Of a DNA stretch of 64,000 nt, positions 24,238 to 36,140 are shown in pieces. How positions within the stretch are numbered: the stretch's first letter is position 1; every line of letters begins with the position of its first letter. The notes beneath the pieces were generated by a model. The model was not told where the DNA came from and made no database searches. It was given only the letters and a program-made list of their open reading frames with translations. Both the position numbers and the translations under genes were made by a program. Origin of the DNA: Branchiostoma floridae (taxonomy: Eukaryota > Chordata > Leptocardii > Amphioxiformes > Branchiostomatidae); NCBI RefSeq assembly GCF_000003815.2, contig NC_049987.1:15041420-15105419 (forward strand), read 5' to 3'.

Positions 24238-24438
24238 ATGGATGCTGAATCTATGGTCCCCTATTTGGCTGTCGGATACATCGTATGGATCGCCACAGTC
24301 GGAGGGATAGTCACCATCGTCCGAGCCATGGAGTATCAGGAGGCTTTGAAGAAAGCCGTGGTGGTGGCTACCGCTCTCTATGCTGTTTTTAGCGCCGTTT
24401 TACTTCTCAGTGACACGCATATGCGAACGAAGACCTAA
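24238..24438 (+). CDS. Two-helix small membrane protein, 66 aa
   Basis: Function not recognised. The ATG follows the acceptor TTATTCGTAG|A after a long T-rich tract. Hydrophobic helices at about residues 7-27 and 37-56 flank the loop VRAMEYQEAL, the most diverged version of the family motif (E in place of D, Q in place of R). The short N-terminus (MDAESM) is acidic and the C-terminus (HMRTKT) basic. Position, strand, size and splice-start design match the neighbouring family members. Copy B of the shared first exon lies just upstream. Confidence 0.65.
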   Translation: MDAESMVPYLAVGYIVWIATVGGIVTIVRAMEYQEALKKAVVVATALYAVFSAVLLLSDTHMRTKT

Positions 24439-24907
24439 AACAATGGTCTTAACAGCGTGTGACATTCTTCAGACAGCTGAACCTGAGTGGAGCGACTGAA
24501 GCATTATGGCTTTTAACAAAGGCGAAGGAATAGTAAAATAACTTCAATAACTGTCGTCGTATTTTTCTGTGTCGTATGTTTACCCTAAAACAACATATCG
24601 TGAGAGGGACGGCAAGGAATGCGAACCAGGACAGAAGTTGTCACCAGCTTGGATTTTAAGTGTGCTGCATAGACCATGTATGTTTTATAATCACGATAGT
24701 GTGAACTGATAATGTGTGTGTGCTTTTTCTACATCTGTAGATAGACAATTAGAAAGAATCATTCATGTATATGTGCAAAAGCACTGCTAAGTAACACAAC
24801 ATACCCGTCCGCACTGTTCAAAATACTTACTAAAACCATTACTACTATAAATGATATACTACTATCAGTGTGTTCTTGCCTGTATTTTCGACTGTGATGA
24901 GGTTGTA

Positions 24908-25081
<174 letters not shown>

Positions 25082-25464
25082 TTAAGCCACATAATTCACA
25101 TTAAAAATCAGGCAAAACCACACAGTCTTGTGTTGAAGTTTCAGGCAATCTAAAGTAAAGTAGACTGAGACAGAGACGTCTGCAAATCTTGAAAAAATGT
25201 AGCAACATGTTGTGCATATCCCTTTATGATGACTATGGTTTCTTTGTTGTGTCCAAAAAACCGACGTCACACAGTTAACGAACTTCGGCTGAATTTGTTA
25301 ATCGCAAGAAGTCCGACTTTTTTTTAAGTATTAAGAGAGTTGAGCGTATATTTTTCGCCGGAAATCGAAAACCTGATCATTAGATGGAGCCCAGTGACCT
25401 GAGAACCTCAGTGTAGGGGATTGTGGCCAACAGTCGAGACAAAGCAACGTTCACACTGTTAGGT

Positions 25465-25670
25465 CCTTATTACCTTTGACAATGGACCAGAATGTATCCC
25501 ACTGCACATAACATTAGCTTTACGTTTACTTTACTCAAGCGATGAACGTCATGCACGTACTCAAGCAAAGTGTCCGGAGCTCGGAGACACAGAAACATGG
25601 AGAGTGTCGTGCCCTCATTTCTACTTCGCATTTAACCTAGAAAACCATAATATTATTGCCATTGCCTTTT
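25465..25670 (+). promoter_or_regulatory. First-exon/promoter copy C (orphan)
   Basis: ACCTTTGACAATGGACCAG, CCCACTGCACATAACATT, TTTACGTTTACTTTACTC and GGAGACACAGAAACATG align in order with copies D and E. No dedicated small coding exon is seen between it and copy D at 26380, so it is either an alternative promoter or the remnant of a lost gene. Confidence 0.4.
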
Positions 25671-26379
25671 CAAAGGTTAGGATGTACTCTGGCCTTCTCG
25701 TAACAAAAACCCAATAGTGAGATAAGTTGTTCCCACACTTCAGGTTCCGGGTCGGAGTTCAAATCTGACCGGAGTTGGCGGAAGGGTAGTGTAATAGGCC
25801 GGAAGTGCGCTGTTGTCTCCCTAACTTTTGCTCCCTATTGCTTGGTGATCGTTATAGCTGAGCATAGATTTGTCGTATTTCCTGAAAACCCCGTGGGTTG
25901 TATTATTTTTGTGCGAGGATTAGTTGGTCGGCCAGCGAAACCATTGAAGAAATGACGTCATCGGAGATTGCAAAAAAGTGATCACATGGAATTTTTTTAT
26001 TTTCATTTTACACAAACATGAAGAATTTAGCTTCTCTACCACGTAGGCCGTTATCGTGGGAAAATTCGTTTTTTCCAAGCAGCTTCGATCAAAAAAGTGT
26101 TAAAAAATAATAGTTTCCGGGTCCGAAATTAAAATTTTACTACATATTCTATCCAAAATAAAGAGGCAACAGACGATAACAATAGTTTTGTCGGAAAGAG
26201 GTAGTAAACGGCTTTCCACAATACTGATTGATTTTCGCGTCCTACGTTTACTAGCGGAACTTTAGCCCTTCGGCCTGAGGCTGTCCGCCAACCTCCGAAA
26301 TCGTAAAAGAAACTCCGGTCCGATACCTTCAGGCTCCACACTTGTGTTGTTGACACTGATTGTATATCCGGCTGTGACG

Positions 26380-26636
26380 TTGAAACTTTGTAACTTTGAC
26401 CCTAGACCACAACGTCTCACACTGCACATTCGCAGTCAGAGCATTGCTTTCTGTTTACGTAACATTATCATCGAGCAGTGCAAGCTCTCCAGAGACACAG
26501 AAAGACATGCGTCCAGAGAGCTTTCATTCCGGTCCGGCATTTCTTTTTCGCAGTCTCTAGAAGAATAGATAACGGTTAGACATACTCTTATACACCGTCA
26601 CAAGAGAGCGACCGCTCAAAATCAAGGTAACGCTAG
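26380..26636 (+). promoter_or_regulatory. First-exon/promoter copy D (for the 55-aa gene)
   Basis: Diverged copy with CACACTGCACATTCGCAG, AGAGACACAGAAAGACATG and a leader ending CAAAATCAAG|GTAACGCTAG (shared with copies A and E). It holds TTTCTTTTTC at 26540-26549, an exact TTTCnnTTTC ISRE-type core, conserved in copy E. Confidence 0.45.
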
Positions 26637-26950
26637 TCAAACAAGTACAAAATTTACTGTGCAGTTGTTGTTATACTTTTGTTAAGGTTTACTGTAGCCT
26701 TCTCGACTTACTAAAATAACAGAAACTCGGTGGTTAAGGTTTCTGGGAATACCTGTCTTGCAGGCCAGGGTTTATGTCCGTTTGCGTTGGCAATCATGCG
26801 CTGTTTTCTTATTGCATATCAGTTCTGAGTGTGTCAGGTTTCTAACAGTCGCCTAACCTTTATAAAGATACAGCTAAATTGTTCTTCTTTCGCGCTTTCG
26901 CGTAGTTATACATTTTTTTGTGGATCAATGTCATTTTTCTGTTTTATAGG

Positions 26951-27118
26951 ATGGCTGAGCCCGACTTCCCCATTTGGATTGTCTTCATAGTAGTGTTTGT
27001 GTTTTTAGTCTGGCTGATCCGGGCCGTGGATCAGATCCGCCAGGCCTTTATATATAACTTGAAAATCGTCGTAGTAGTGGCGGGTTTCTTGCTCTTTGTA
27101 TTTTGGCTAATGTCGTAA
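26951..27118 (+). CDS. Two-helix small membrane protein, 55 aa
   Basis: Function not recognised. The ATG is one base after the acceptor GTTTTATAG. Almost the whole protein is hydrophobic: helix 1 at about residues 7-22, loop IRAVDQIRQAF, helix 2 at about 33-53, ending LMS. The loop is close to IRTVDLRQAF of the 63-aa protein at 28943, with two extra residues. Both start MA-x-P and keep F-x-x-x-V-F before the loop, so these two are recent tandem paralogues. Confidence 0.72.
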   Translation: MAEPDFPIWIVFIVVFVFLVWLIRAVDQIRQAFIYNLKIVVVVAGFLLFVFWLMS

Positions 27119-27287
27119 ACAGATGACCTATAACCAGGTGTTGGTGGCACTGTGGATAGCTGAACTGCATCCCATCCCGGACTCACGCGCCGATTGGAAA
27201 AAAAAAAACTTTGTACGCGAACTATTTTAATAGACGTTTGGTTTTGCGGATGAATACTATGTTGCGTACTATTGTGTGTCTTTGAAG

Positions 27288-27336
27288 GGGAAGTTCCTTC
27301 AGTTTCGATGACGAATCCTGAGAGTTTCGCTTCCCT
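27288..27336. promoter_or_regulatory. kappaB / GTTTC-TGACG / ETS-IRF module, copy 2
   Basis: GGGAAGTTCC at 27288 fits the kappaB consensus GGGRNNYYCC exactly. GTTTCGATGACG starts at 27302 and GTTTCGCTTCC at 27324, 22 bp later. The minus strand of the last box reads GGAAGCGAAACT, an exact GGAAnnGAAA. Conserved donors follow: GGACCAG|GTAACT at 27391 and TTTAAG|GTAACA at 27466. Confidence 0.55.
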
Positions 27337-27877
27337 CATTTCTACCGCACATTTTACCTCAAACTTCGGACCAGGCAAACTTCGGACCAGGTAACTGTCA
27401 CTAAGCCACACACTCGAAAGAGAGAGAAATCGGAAGAGGAGCATCTGAAAAATAACAACTTTAAGGTAACATTAATTTTTATTTTTGCCATTACGCCGTT
27501 TTTTGGCGTATCTTATTACCTGGATGTCTAATCTTCATCGACGTATAAACGGAATGGTTATAAAGAAGTATGACGAACCACACAGGCGATCGATGAGTTT
27601 GAAAGCGTTAAACGTTTTCCCCTGTGTTTGCTGCACTTGCATGCGTAGCTTTCACAGCGTTCATCGGCAGATATCAAGTTTCTCAACCACAGTTCTCCGT
27701 GTTTACATTGTATCACTCAATGGCTGCCAAAGCACGAGAGGCATATCTTCATAACCCACCTTAGTCAAGCAGTGAAAGTCCATTCAAATCAAGGATGTTC
27801 TGTTTCATTCACGGCTGAAAGGCTATACCGTGATCGTATACCCTTGTATTTCTGAGCTGTGAAAGCCTATAGCAAAA

Positions 27878-28015
27878 TACTGTAAATGCAGAAATGTTCG
27901 CGGTGGAATAATGTTCGCGATTTTCGCGGTGACCACTTCACCGCGAACTTAAATCCACCGCGAACATTTTCCTATTATGGTATTAGACTGCAGTCTATGG
28001 TGTTACCGCGAAAAG
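27878..28015. mobile_element. Palindromic MITE, TACTGTAAATGC family, truncated copy
   Basis: Starts TACTGTAAATGCAGAAATG and carries GTTCGCGGTGG and CCACCGCGAACATTTTCC arms. It lacks the right terminus and abuts a fragment of the AATCTCCAAGCA family (CTCCTTGGAGATTAG near 28051). Confidence 0.7.
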
Positions 28016-28369
28016 ATGAAACTCTTCTGCCGGCTAAACTCAGCTAAGATCTCCTTGGAGATTAGCAAGTTGATTTTATAGATGACATCAACGTAAATTC
28101 TCGCCTGATTTCATAAAAAGATTTTTTTTTTCTTCTTCGGAGTTGGTCAACATGACGAGAAAAAAACAATTGGGTAAATAGGTTAATGTAATATACGCCC
28201 TATCTCGCTATTTTTGCGGTCTGCAGAAGATATCGATGTCATCCATAAATTTTACTTGCTGCGGCCTACGATTCAAGCCCAGATATCCAAGCAGGACAAC
28301 AAAGTAACGTTTTATGTAACGACCGATCTTTTAACAGCAAAGGCGACTGAAACCAAATATCTACGTCGA

Positions 28370-28625
28370 GACAATGGAGTGTTTACAAGTTGGCATTAGA
28401 CCACATCGTACTAAACTGTACATGCGCTCTCAGAACATTGCTTTCATTCAACTTTACCGAAGCAGTGGAAGCAGTGCAAGCTGTCCGGAGACACAGAAAG
28501 AAACGTGTCCAGAGAGCTTTCAGTTCGGTCCTGCATTTCTTTTTCGCAGTCTCCAGAAGAACAGGTAACACCACATACTCATACACACCATCACAAGAGA
28601 GCGACCGTTCAAAATCAAGGTAACG
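28370..28625 (+). promoter_or_regulatory. First-exon/promoter copy E (for the 63-aa gene)
   Basis: ATGCGCTCTCAGAACATTGC matches copy A's ATGCGCACTGAGAACATTC. GGAGACACAGAAAGAAACG, TTTCTTTTTC (28536-28545) and CAAAATCAAG|GTAACGCTGG match copy D. Lies 320 bp before the coding exon at 28943. Confidence 0.48.
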
Positions 28626-28942
28626 CTGGATAGCCAGACTAGTCCAAATGTACTTAGCAATTGTTGCCATTCTTTTGTAAGCGTGTTTTAACGTAAGCAA
28701 ACTGAAACGTAGTGGTTAAGCTGTGACCGTGTTAAACATTGTTGTACAATGTCTAGCCTATCAGGCTTCCTGTCCGTTTATTTTGCTGATCATACGCTGT
28801 TCTCTGGTTGAATATCAGTTCTGAGTGTTCGGTTTCTAACTGTTACCTAGCCTTTATAAAAAGAAAACAACCAATTGTTCTTATTCCACTGTGTGTACAG
28901 TTAATTTGCTGAACGTTCAATATGATGCTTCTGTTGTATAGG

Positions 28943-29134
28943 ATGGCGCAGCCTATACAGGACCACGACTCGCCCGACACGCCCTTCAGTTGGACCGTCT
29001 TCATAACGGTGGCAGCGGTGTTAGTCTTGCTGATCCGTACCGTGGATTTACGCCAGGCCTTTACAATAGCCGTGGTGGCGGGTTTCGTGGTCTTTGTATT
29101 CGCTTACATCTTACTGTTAGCACGGGGTGCCTAA
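28943..29134 (+). CDS. Two-helix small membrane protein, 63 aa
   Basis: Function not recognised. The ATG is one base after the acceptor CTGTTGTATAG. A polar N-terminus (MAQPIQDHDSPDTP) precedes helix 1 (about residues 18-31), the loop IRTVDLRQAF and helix 2 (about 42-59). The C-terminus is LARGA. The N-terminal extension is longer than in the 55-aa neighbour, otherwise they align along the whole length. Copy E of the shared first exon lies immediately upstream, and a kappaB/IRF-type module at 29.66 kb follows. Confidence 0.72.
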   Translation: MAQPIQDHDSPDTPFSWTVFITVAAVLVLLIRTVDLRQAFTIAVVAGFVVFVFAYILLLARGA

Positions 29135-29657
29135 TGTGGTGAATAGATGACTAAAGGTAAGGGCACAACCCGCCGTACGTGCAATCTGTCAGGACGTTTT
29201 TTTTTTAGGCCACGTCCGCCATGTTTTCTGAAAACGTTCAGGCTGTACCGGCAGGGCAGGCGCGTCGCCCGTACTGATACATACTGGGGACGAGTCCAAA
29301 GCCTGATGGCACACAAAATTTTGCATGCATGTAAAGTTCTACGGCGTGTCTGCGTGCTCCAAAATCCGTCGGCAAACATGTTTCGCCGTGTGGCTACTAG
29401 TGTTATGTGCTCGAATGAGCATAGTACAGCATGTCCTTGCTTTTTATAGGCCAAGTGCATAGTGCCCTGACCAGGTGCAAGGTGCCCTAGGTAGCTTAAC
29501 CAATCACAGTTCAGCAAAATGAGGTAGTATAGTCTGCTCTAGGTCTAGGCGCACTGCATGACCTCACTTGACCTTTGTACCCGAACTATATTAGACCTTG
29601 GGCTTCGCGGATGAATACAGTGCTGTGTGTCGAAGTCTCTTTTGTGTGTCTTTGAAG

Positions 29658-29706
29658 GGGAAGTTCCTTCAGTTTCGATAACGAATCTTGATAGTTTCGC
29701 TCCCCT
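29658..29706. promoter_or_regulatory. kappaB / GTTTC / GTTTC module, copy 3
   Basis: GGGAAGTTCC at 29658, GTTTCGATAACG at 29672 and GTTTCGCTCCCC at 29694. Spacings are 14 and 22 bp as in copy 2. The TGACG core is changed to TAACG and the ETS-IRF match has one mismatch. Donors GGACCAG|GTAACA (29745) and TTTCAG|GTAACA (29827) are conserved with copy 2. Confidence 0.52.
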
Positions 29707-31004
29707 CATTTTTACCGCGCCTTTTACCTCAAACTTCGGACCAGGTAACACCGTCAGACAGCTCCACACTTGAAAGAGAGATAATTTGGAACAGTAGCTA
29801 CTGAAAGGCATATAAGAAACTTTCAGGTAACATTTTTAATGTTGTCATTCTTTTACCGGGCTCCGTCTTTAGTGTACCGTATCAAAAATTGAATCATTTT
29901 ATGTGGCACATTTGTTTATCTGCAATTCCGTGTTTCAAAGCTATAGCCTCTTTTGTCTTGTATGGCTAACATATTGTACTCTCTCCATCATTTCATCCTG
30001 TGTACGTAGTCGAGACACTGAACTTTCTCCCCAAATATTTGCTATGGCAGTATATACGTAGTTGTTGTTTATGGCATGGGGGTCGACAAAAGCTTCTAGG
30101 TTAGGTTTACTACCCAATCCAAGCACGTCAGTGCTGTAAAGCGTAAGGGTTATCAAGAAATATCGTCAACCACATAGGGAGATCGATGATGTTGAAGGAG
30201 CGAAATGCTCTTTCCCCCAAGATGTGGAAAGTTCAAAATGTCAGCGTAAGTTAGCTTTACCTGTATGCGTGGCTACGGTTTTCATAGCGTTCATGAATAT
30301 GCAGCTATCACCTTTCTCGGCCACAGTAACTTTTATTTACATTGTAATATATCAGCAATGGTAGTGAATCAGTGAAAGCCTATTGAAATTAAGCATGTGA
30401 CAGATGGTGAAAAACATTGTGCTGTTAAGATGGCGAGGTATGAAATTTCTTTTGTGTCCCGAGGCTGTAGTGGTAGACAAACATATCTCACGGTTGCAAC
30501 TCCACGCAGTTGTCTAGTTTTTATTCAGATCTAGACCTCTGGTAAAAGTACCTTTTTTTTTCAATAACCTGAAAATAAATCTTAGAAATTCTTCTGCACA
30601 TGAGAAACATGAAAAAAAAACAAGGGGTTGTTCAGGTCAAACGCCGGGAACAGCGGACTCAACAAACTACAACTTTGACCTCAGTTTTTCCTGTATCCAC
30701 CCGCATAGGGCAGGCAGGACCCAACAACTCACATCTGTTCAATCTAAATTGCTGAGCTGAAGAAAGTTTGACCAAAATTGGAAAGCGTAGACATTACCTG
30801 TTCCTTCCAACCCCCAGACCAGAGTATCCAGATAGGGCCGAAATTTTCAAGGAAAAGAAGGCATGGTTTTCAAGGGATTTAAGCTGCCATTTTGAGCCCT
30901 CCACTGCGCAACTCAACTGTGACGTCTGACCTGTGCGCTTTATACATATCTATAGTTGTAAGCTCGTAGGATCTACATCATAATTCCGACTTAGTCTTTG
31001 TAGG

Positions 31005-31202
31005 ATGGGCGCCTTCCTCCTGGCCATTATTGGATTGATCGTATGTGTCGGCGTAGCCTGGGGTGCACTCGCAGCGTTCCGAGTCTGGGATCTGCGCCTG
31101 ACCTTTAAATTTCTCGGAATCGTGGTTGGTGTGATGTACTTGATTATCTTCTTTCTCATTGTCATCATGACCGGGACCGGAAGGGAACAGAAAGGTGACT
31201 AG
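31005..31202 (+). CDS. Two-helix small membrane protein, 65 aa
   Basis: Function not recognised. The ATG is one base after the acceptor TCTTTGTAG. Helix 1 spans about residues 3-24, the loop is FRVWDLRLTF and helix 2 spans about 35-53. A hydrophilic tail (GTGREQKGD) follows. The loop keeps R-x-x-D-L-R from the 63-aa protein. Unlike its neighbours it starts directly with a hydrophobic helix, so helix 1 might be processed as a signal peptide. The first exon is probably the one after the module at 29.66 kb. A possible poly(A) signal AATAAA lies at 32249. Confidence 0.68.
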   Translation: MGAFLLAIIGLIVCVGVAWGALAAFRVWDLRLTFKFLGIVVGVMYLIIFFLIVIMTGTGREQKGD

Positions 31203-31810
31203 AACTCCCCTTTACAACACTGTGTCAACCTTCAAGAAGCTGGCGGCGACTGCAACTACTGGGCTACTACAACGCCAACGAAGGAAAAGTAGAGTATATA
31301 TCCTCACAAACTTTCGTCAACGAATGTATGCGGAACACAAAATTAACGCCTGACTCAGTAACCGACATCGACGGACGAGGCAAGACAGCGCCAAGGATCT
31401 ATATGTAGGATACAGTGTGCGGCGTAGTTTATTCAAATATTCAAGATTGCTTGAAGTGATTATAATATGTAATAGTGTCCTACTACTGCGCCAGGGAAAA
31501 TTCAATCCATGTTTTCTAGCTGTGCTCTTTTTTTGAATAGACAAAGAGAGAAATAGAGACAAATAGAGCAACGACAAAAAAAGAATATGCATGTAAAACA
31601 TAATGAATCCTTTAACCCTGTCAAATGTTATCACAACTACTTCTGTCGCCTAACATGTATGTCCGTCTTGTATTGTTGACACTAGGTGTATTTCCGACGG
31701 TGGCGTTTTATGAATTTTTCTAGTTGTATTTCTGATATTTGTGTCTACAAAAATTACGATAGCGAGTGTTGGCCTGATCTACTTGTAGGTTTATCATGTT
31801 CTACGTGGCA

Positions 31811-31861
31811 GGGAATCCCTGCTTGGTTTCATTGACGTAGCGAGCGAGTTTCACTTCCTCA
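31811..31861. promoter_or_regulatory. kappaB-like / GTTTC-TGACG / ETS-IRF module, copy 4
   Basis: GGGAATCCC at 31811, GTTTCATTGACG at 31826 and GTTTCACTTCC at 31848 (22 bp apart). The last box is GGAAGTGAAACT on the minus strand, an exact ETS-IRF composite. A donor-like TTTAAG|GTAATG is at about 31962. No coding exon of the family is seen downstream, so it may drive an unannotated or lost member. Confidence 0.5.
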
Positions 31862-31994
31862 TTTTTGACTGCCTATTGTTACCGGAGAACCATCATGCCT
31901 AAATGCGTCTTACAGGTTGCATTGAGATACGTATTTGTAAATTAGTAACCTGTAAAATTTAAGGTAATGTGTACTTTATTTGCACATGTTTATT

Positions 31995-32011
31995 TGAGAG
32001 AGAGAGTAGGA

Positions 32012-32091
<80 letters not shown>

Positions 32092-32117
32092 GAGAGAAGT
32101 AGAGAAAGATAGAGAGC
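31995..32117. repeat. (GA)n microsatellite
   Basis: About 85 bp of uninterrupted GA repeats flanked by GAGAGAGTAGGAGTA and AAATAGAGAGAAGTAGAG variants. Confidence 0.97.
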
Positions 32118-32314
32118 GTGGGCAAATTACATTCATGTATGTTATTCTGTCTGTATTGTGTTGTTGACAACTAACACTAAGTGTATTTCCGAATATGACG
32201 TTTTATGACTTCTTGTAAATGTAGCTAGTGCTATTATATGTTAATCGGAATAAAGCAGTTTTTGCTATTGTTTTGATTAAACTCTGTGTGTGTTTTGCGT
32301 GCTCTATGTGACAG

Positions 32315-32340
32315 GGGTATCACCACTGGTTTCGGTGACG
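32315..32340. promoter_or_regulatory. Decayed fifth kappaB/GTTTC module
   Basis: GGGTATCACC at 32315 and GTTTCGGTGACG at 32329, again 14 bp apart, but the second GTTTC box is missing at the expected position 32351. Confidence 0.3.
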
Positions 32341-32507
32341 TATGTACTACGCGACAGGTGTTTGACCCAACAGTACCAGCTGAGCCCTTTAATACTGTAC
32401 GCTTTACATGCATAATAAGACGCGTATTTGTAACCGAACAGAGATAATATCTTAAAGTTGTCGATTATGGTAATCAGTCTTTAGTACACAGCCTGAGGAG
32501 AAGAAGC

Positions 32508-32607
32508 NNNNNNNNNNNNNNNNNNNNNNNNNNNNNNNNNNNNNNNNNNNNNNNNNNNNNNNNNNNNNNNNNNNNNNNNNNNNNNNNNNNNNNNNNNNNN
32601 NNNNNNN
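32508..32607. other. Assembly gap (100 N)
   Basis: Run of exactly 100 N at the end of the small-protein array; further array members could be hidden here. Confidence 0.99.
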
Positions 32608-34410
32608 CATTCTGACCCGTTAATGAACCTTTCAGTCAACATCCAGTCCTGACAAGGGGGTGACAAAGTTTGGCATTATCTCTTCTATTTGACAGACTTG
32701 TTGCTTTCGAACAAGACCTAGCTATAGACACATGAGAATAGTACGCGTTTGGCGCCCCCTGGCATACGAGCCGTGTAATGCATCTAGCGTAACTTGACAC
32801 AGGGGAGCTAAGAGTTTGACAACGTCATCTGAAAGAATATCGTGTACAGAAGCATCGGTTATGTGGAGTTTTCATAGCAGCACCTTTAAGGAGGAATGGG
32901 TACCATGTCTTTGTATTACAATGACAATGGTAATGACAATGAAGTTTATTGCATATAATTAGGTAGAAACTGATACATGGTAGTTCACCGATTATACACA
33001 TACATGTAGTCAAGATTCGACTATCTTGATCTCACTGTTCCCCATGGGTAGGTTACGGCGTCTAGTTGTTACCACGTCCCGGATTCATTCAGAGCACAGC
33101 TGAAATTCAACCAGGGGTCAGTCCGGGCCCCCAATACTCCGGGAGTCGCAAGGTGTCCCACGGGGCCACGCAGGGGTCACGCCTGAAAGTTAAGAAAACA
33201 AAACAGTCCGTGAACTTCCCGTCAGGGCCCCCTTTTCCTTTTACCATACAGCCGGAGTGGGGTAACACATAACTCAAGTTTGTCAAGCTGCAAGCTGGCT
33301 TTTACTTTACGGGCGTGGTTACATAATCTCCAAGCAGATCTTGCGGTGGCATAAGATAGTATCATAAAGCTGGCGAAGGGGTTTAGCCGGCAGAGGGGTT
33401 TTATTCCACCTCCAAGCCGGCTTAACTCCTTTTTCAGCTTATGATACTATTTTATGACGCCTCAAGATTGTCGTACGACCGCTAACTTAAGGCATTTTGG
33501 AGGACGAAAATGTACGTCTCCTACAAAGTTCAACTGTCTTGGTACACAAAATGCTGAAGCTGTTTTGACTCCATGTCGGTGGTTGGTTCCGTCATACCCC
33601 TGTCACATTATCCACGATCTTCGGGCGTATCGATGCACGGACCAACATATTTAAGATCGACAGAGGGTTACGTGTATTTTTCACCTGAAAACAGTCCTTG
33701 TCACATATAAGCCATACTTTGTACCTTGTACAATTGTTATGCAATGACGGTATTATCATAAGCGAGGCTCGGGCGATTGACGCAGACTCGTCGTCCGATC
33801 GATTTTCGCTTAATGTGATAGGGGTATCACGGACTGCTTAAAAATCCTATGGCATCATATCAAAATCGTGCGACAATCGCACGACTTATGTGACCGCGAC
33901 CTTAGGGGTTCACTGCCGTAGTCCACCATATCTATCGGATTTATTTTGTAAACAAAACCAATGAAACATGGTAGCAATCACAGCAATTATCAATGTCTCT
34001 TTAAAATTTGTTTTGATATAAAGCAAGAAAGGAGGCTTTATTTATTTTGATGTTATATCATTTTATATGATTTTTGGGCACTACAATGATGAATTATTTT
34101 GTAACAAGTTACTATTGCGTAACGGATCCATGTTGAGGTTCCCACAGTGCCCATTGTGATACTCAAAGACATTTCAACTGTGCAAAAACCACCAGTAATC
34201 ATCTTACACAAGTTGATAAATGAATTATGTGTGAGATCTGAGAGTCGCCGTCAGCCCTCCTCACCCCATTTACCTACTTGTTAAGGATAATTGCTGGCCA
34301 CTTCTGCAAAGCTGTAATTAAGTTGTAGTGAAGTGTATGATATCCGTGGGAATCAACTCAAGATCACTCAAGAACAGGCACCGTGGGAACCACATCATGG
34401 ATTCTTCATA
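32608..34410. other. Gene-free stretch with repeat fragments
   Basis: No coding exon recognised. 33325-33470 is a damaged AATCTCCAAGCA-family MITE (compare 43486-43647). 33100-33270 is GC-rich with CCGGGAGTCGCAAGG, related to CCGGGAGCCGCAAGG at 39240, probably fragments of one interspersed repeat. Confidence 0.5.
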
Positions 34411-34634
34411 CCCCTTTCCACTAGGATGGCGCGCTCACCGCGCTCTCTCTGCGACCTCAAATTTGACATACCGCTCAACGAATTGTATAGAAAAGAAACA
34501 CGTTGTGTGTTTTGTCGTCTTCTCAGTCACACTATTACATTTGTATGATATACCCAGTATGAAAGCGAAGGTTACACATATCCTATTTAGGTCGCAGTGA
34601 GAGCGCAGCGCGATCGTTGTCTAGTGGAAAGGGG
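34411..34634. mobile_element. MITE, CCCCTTTCCACTA family, copy 2
   Basis: Ends CCCCTTTCCACTAGGATGG and TCTAGTGGAAAGGGG with internal GCTCTCTCTGCGACCT and AGGTCGCAGTGAGAGCGC arms. Confidence 0.88.
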
Positions 34635-35445
34635 ACTTACATAACAGTAATGACATTTTGCTTACCTCTTGGGTTTGTCAAGGACAGAGTAAAAGTTGGG
34701 CAGCCTTTAGTTTTTACCTAAGTAAAAGATTTTGCAATTCCAAAATTATTGAAAAGTCACCAGCTAGAAATTCGTGAAGGCATTCAGGTAGCTCCACTAA
34801 CATATTATAGGCACTAATAATTTAGAACGATCAAAGAGGTAAGACGAAGGGCACTAAAAAGACATAATACACGTAATGCACACAAGGAAAATAAACCCAA
34901 AGGAATTTCGGAATATGTGAGATACTTCGATGTATTATGACGTTTGACAAAGGTTGAGATGATAAGGGTTAGATTGGCTTATCTACATACCCATTCGTGA
35001 TTATAATCACCATTCTAGCTAATTTTTCATAAAAGATAATAACCCAGGTTTACCAACTGAAATGCACAGCAGGATTTACAACTGAATTGTCGCAGATGAG
35101 GTGAACTGAAAATAAAAGGTTGATTTTTTAATCTTTTCTTCGATGTGTTTATTTCTTTAATAAAATCAAATATTATATGAGAAGAATTGTGCGGGGAATT
35201 CGAAAAACATCGGTGTAAAATCGGGCACTGTGTTACTCTTCTGTTGATATGCTGATCTTGATCTACTTATAAACAATAGTTCATTTAGATAATTTTTTTT
35301 TCATTTCTGCTAGATGGTTTCTATGTTCTTGCTTTGTTGAATAAAGAAATAATGAATAGTATGATAAAAAAGTAACTAAGCCCCCTATGCCTGATGACAA
35401 AAATTTGTCGAACAAGCAAATCCACGAAAAGAGTCAAACGCTTCA

Positions 35446-35736
35446 GATTTTGCAGATGACAAATCATGAAAAGCCTGTGCGTAACCGATCACTTCCAGGC
35501 CATTACATTTTCGACACGGTGTCAGGTTGCTACACTAACAAAGACAGTATGTACGTGAAGGATCACCATAGTAGGTGAAAGATCATCAAATAACCCATGT
35601 GAAGGGGTTGATGATCCTTCACCTACTACATACTGTGTTTGTTAGTGTAGCTACCTGACAACCGTGTCGAAAATCTAATGACCTGGAAGTGACCGGTTAC
35701 ACACAGGCTTTTCATGATTTGTCAACTGCAAAATCT
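35446..35736. repeat. Long inverted repeat (two arms of about 145 bp)
   Basis: The left arm starts GATTTTGCAGATGACAAATC and the right arm ends GATTTGTCAACTGCAAAATC. Inside, ATCACTTCCAGG pairs with CCTGGAAGTGAC, and CTACACTAACAAA with TTTGTTAGTGTAG. The centre near 35590 is itself a hairpin (GATCATCAA / TTGATGATC). Confidence 0.85.
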
Positions 35737-36140
35737 TTAATTGAGGTAATGGAGGATGCCTAGTACACTCTGTACTTGACAAACGCACGAAGAAAGCGAC
35801 AGCCCTTAATTAGCATCAGGAGACCAAGACCTGTCCCTGCTGATGAAGGTTAATTGATAAATATGCTTATCACATGTATATTTGTTATAATTTTCTTCAT
35901 TGAAAAGTCAATAAGAAAGGTCATTGACATTGCTATCAATCTTAGATGTCATTAGTATACTCTAACGTAACGTTTAGTTTTACGTAACATGTGGTTCCCA
36001 CGGTACATACTAATATCCATGACCTGATTCCTACGGTCATTGACATTGTTACTTAAGGACGAAGAGATGGTTGGTATACATTAGAGATACATATCATAAT
36101 TAATATTTTGATATGCTTAGATACGAGCAAAAAGGTGCTG
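35640..36140. repeat. Direct repeat, copy 1 (about 0.5 kb)
   Basis: From the right arm of the inverted repeat onward this matches 37385-37920, including CAGGAGACCAAGACCTGTCC, CTGCTGATGAAGGTTAATTG and GGTATACATTAGAGATACAT. No coding potential. Confidence 0.85.

Noticed and set aside
29131-29517. 100-128 aa open frames on both strands after the 63-aa gene
   Set aside because: Overlapping frames on opposite strands without motifs, in the expected 3' UTR and flank; no splice signals tie them to a gene.
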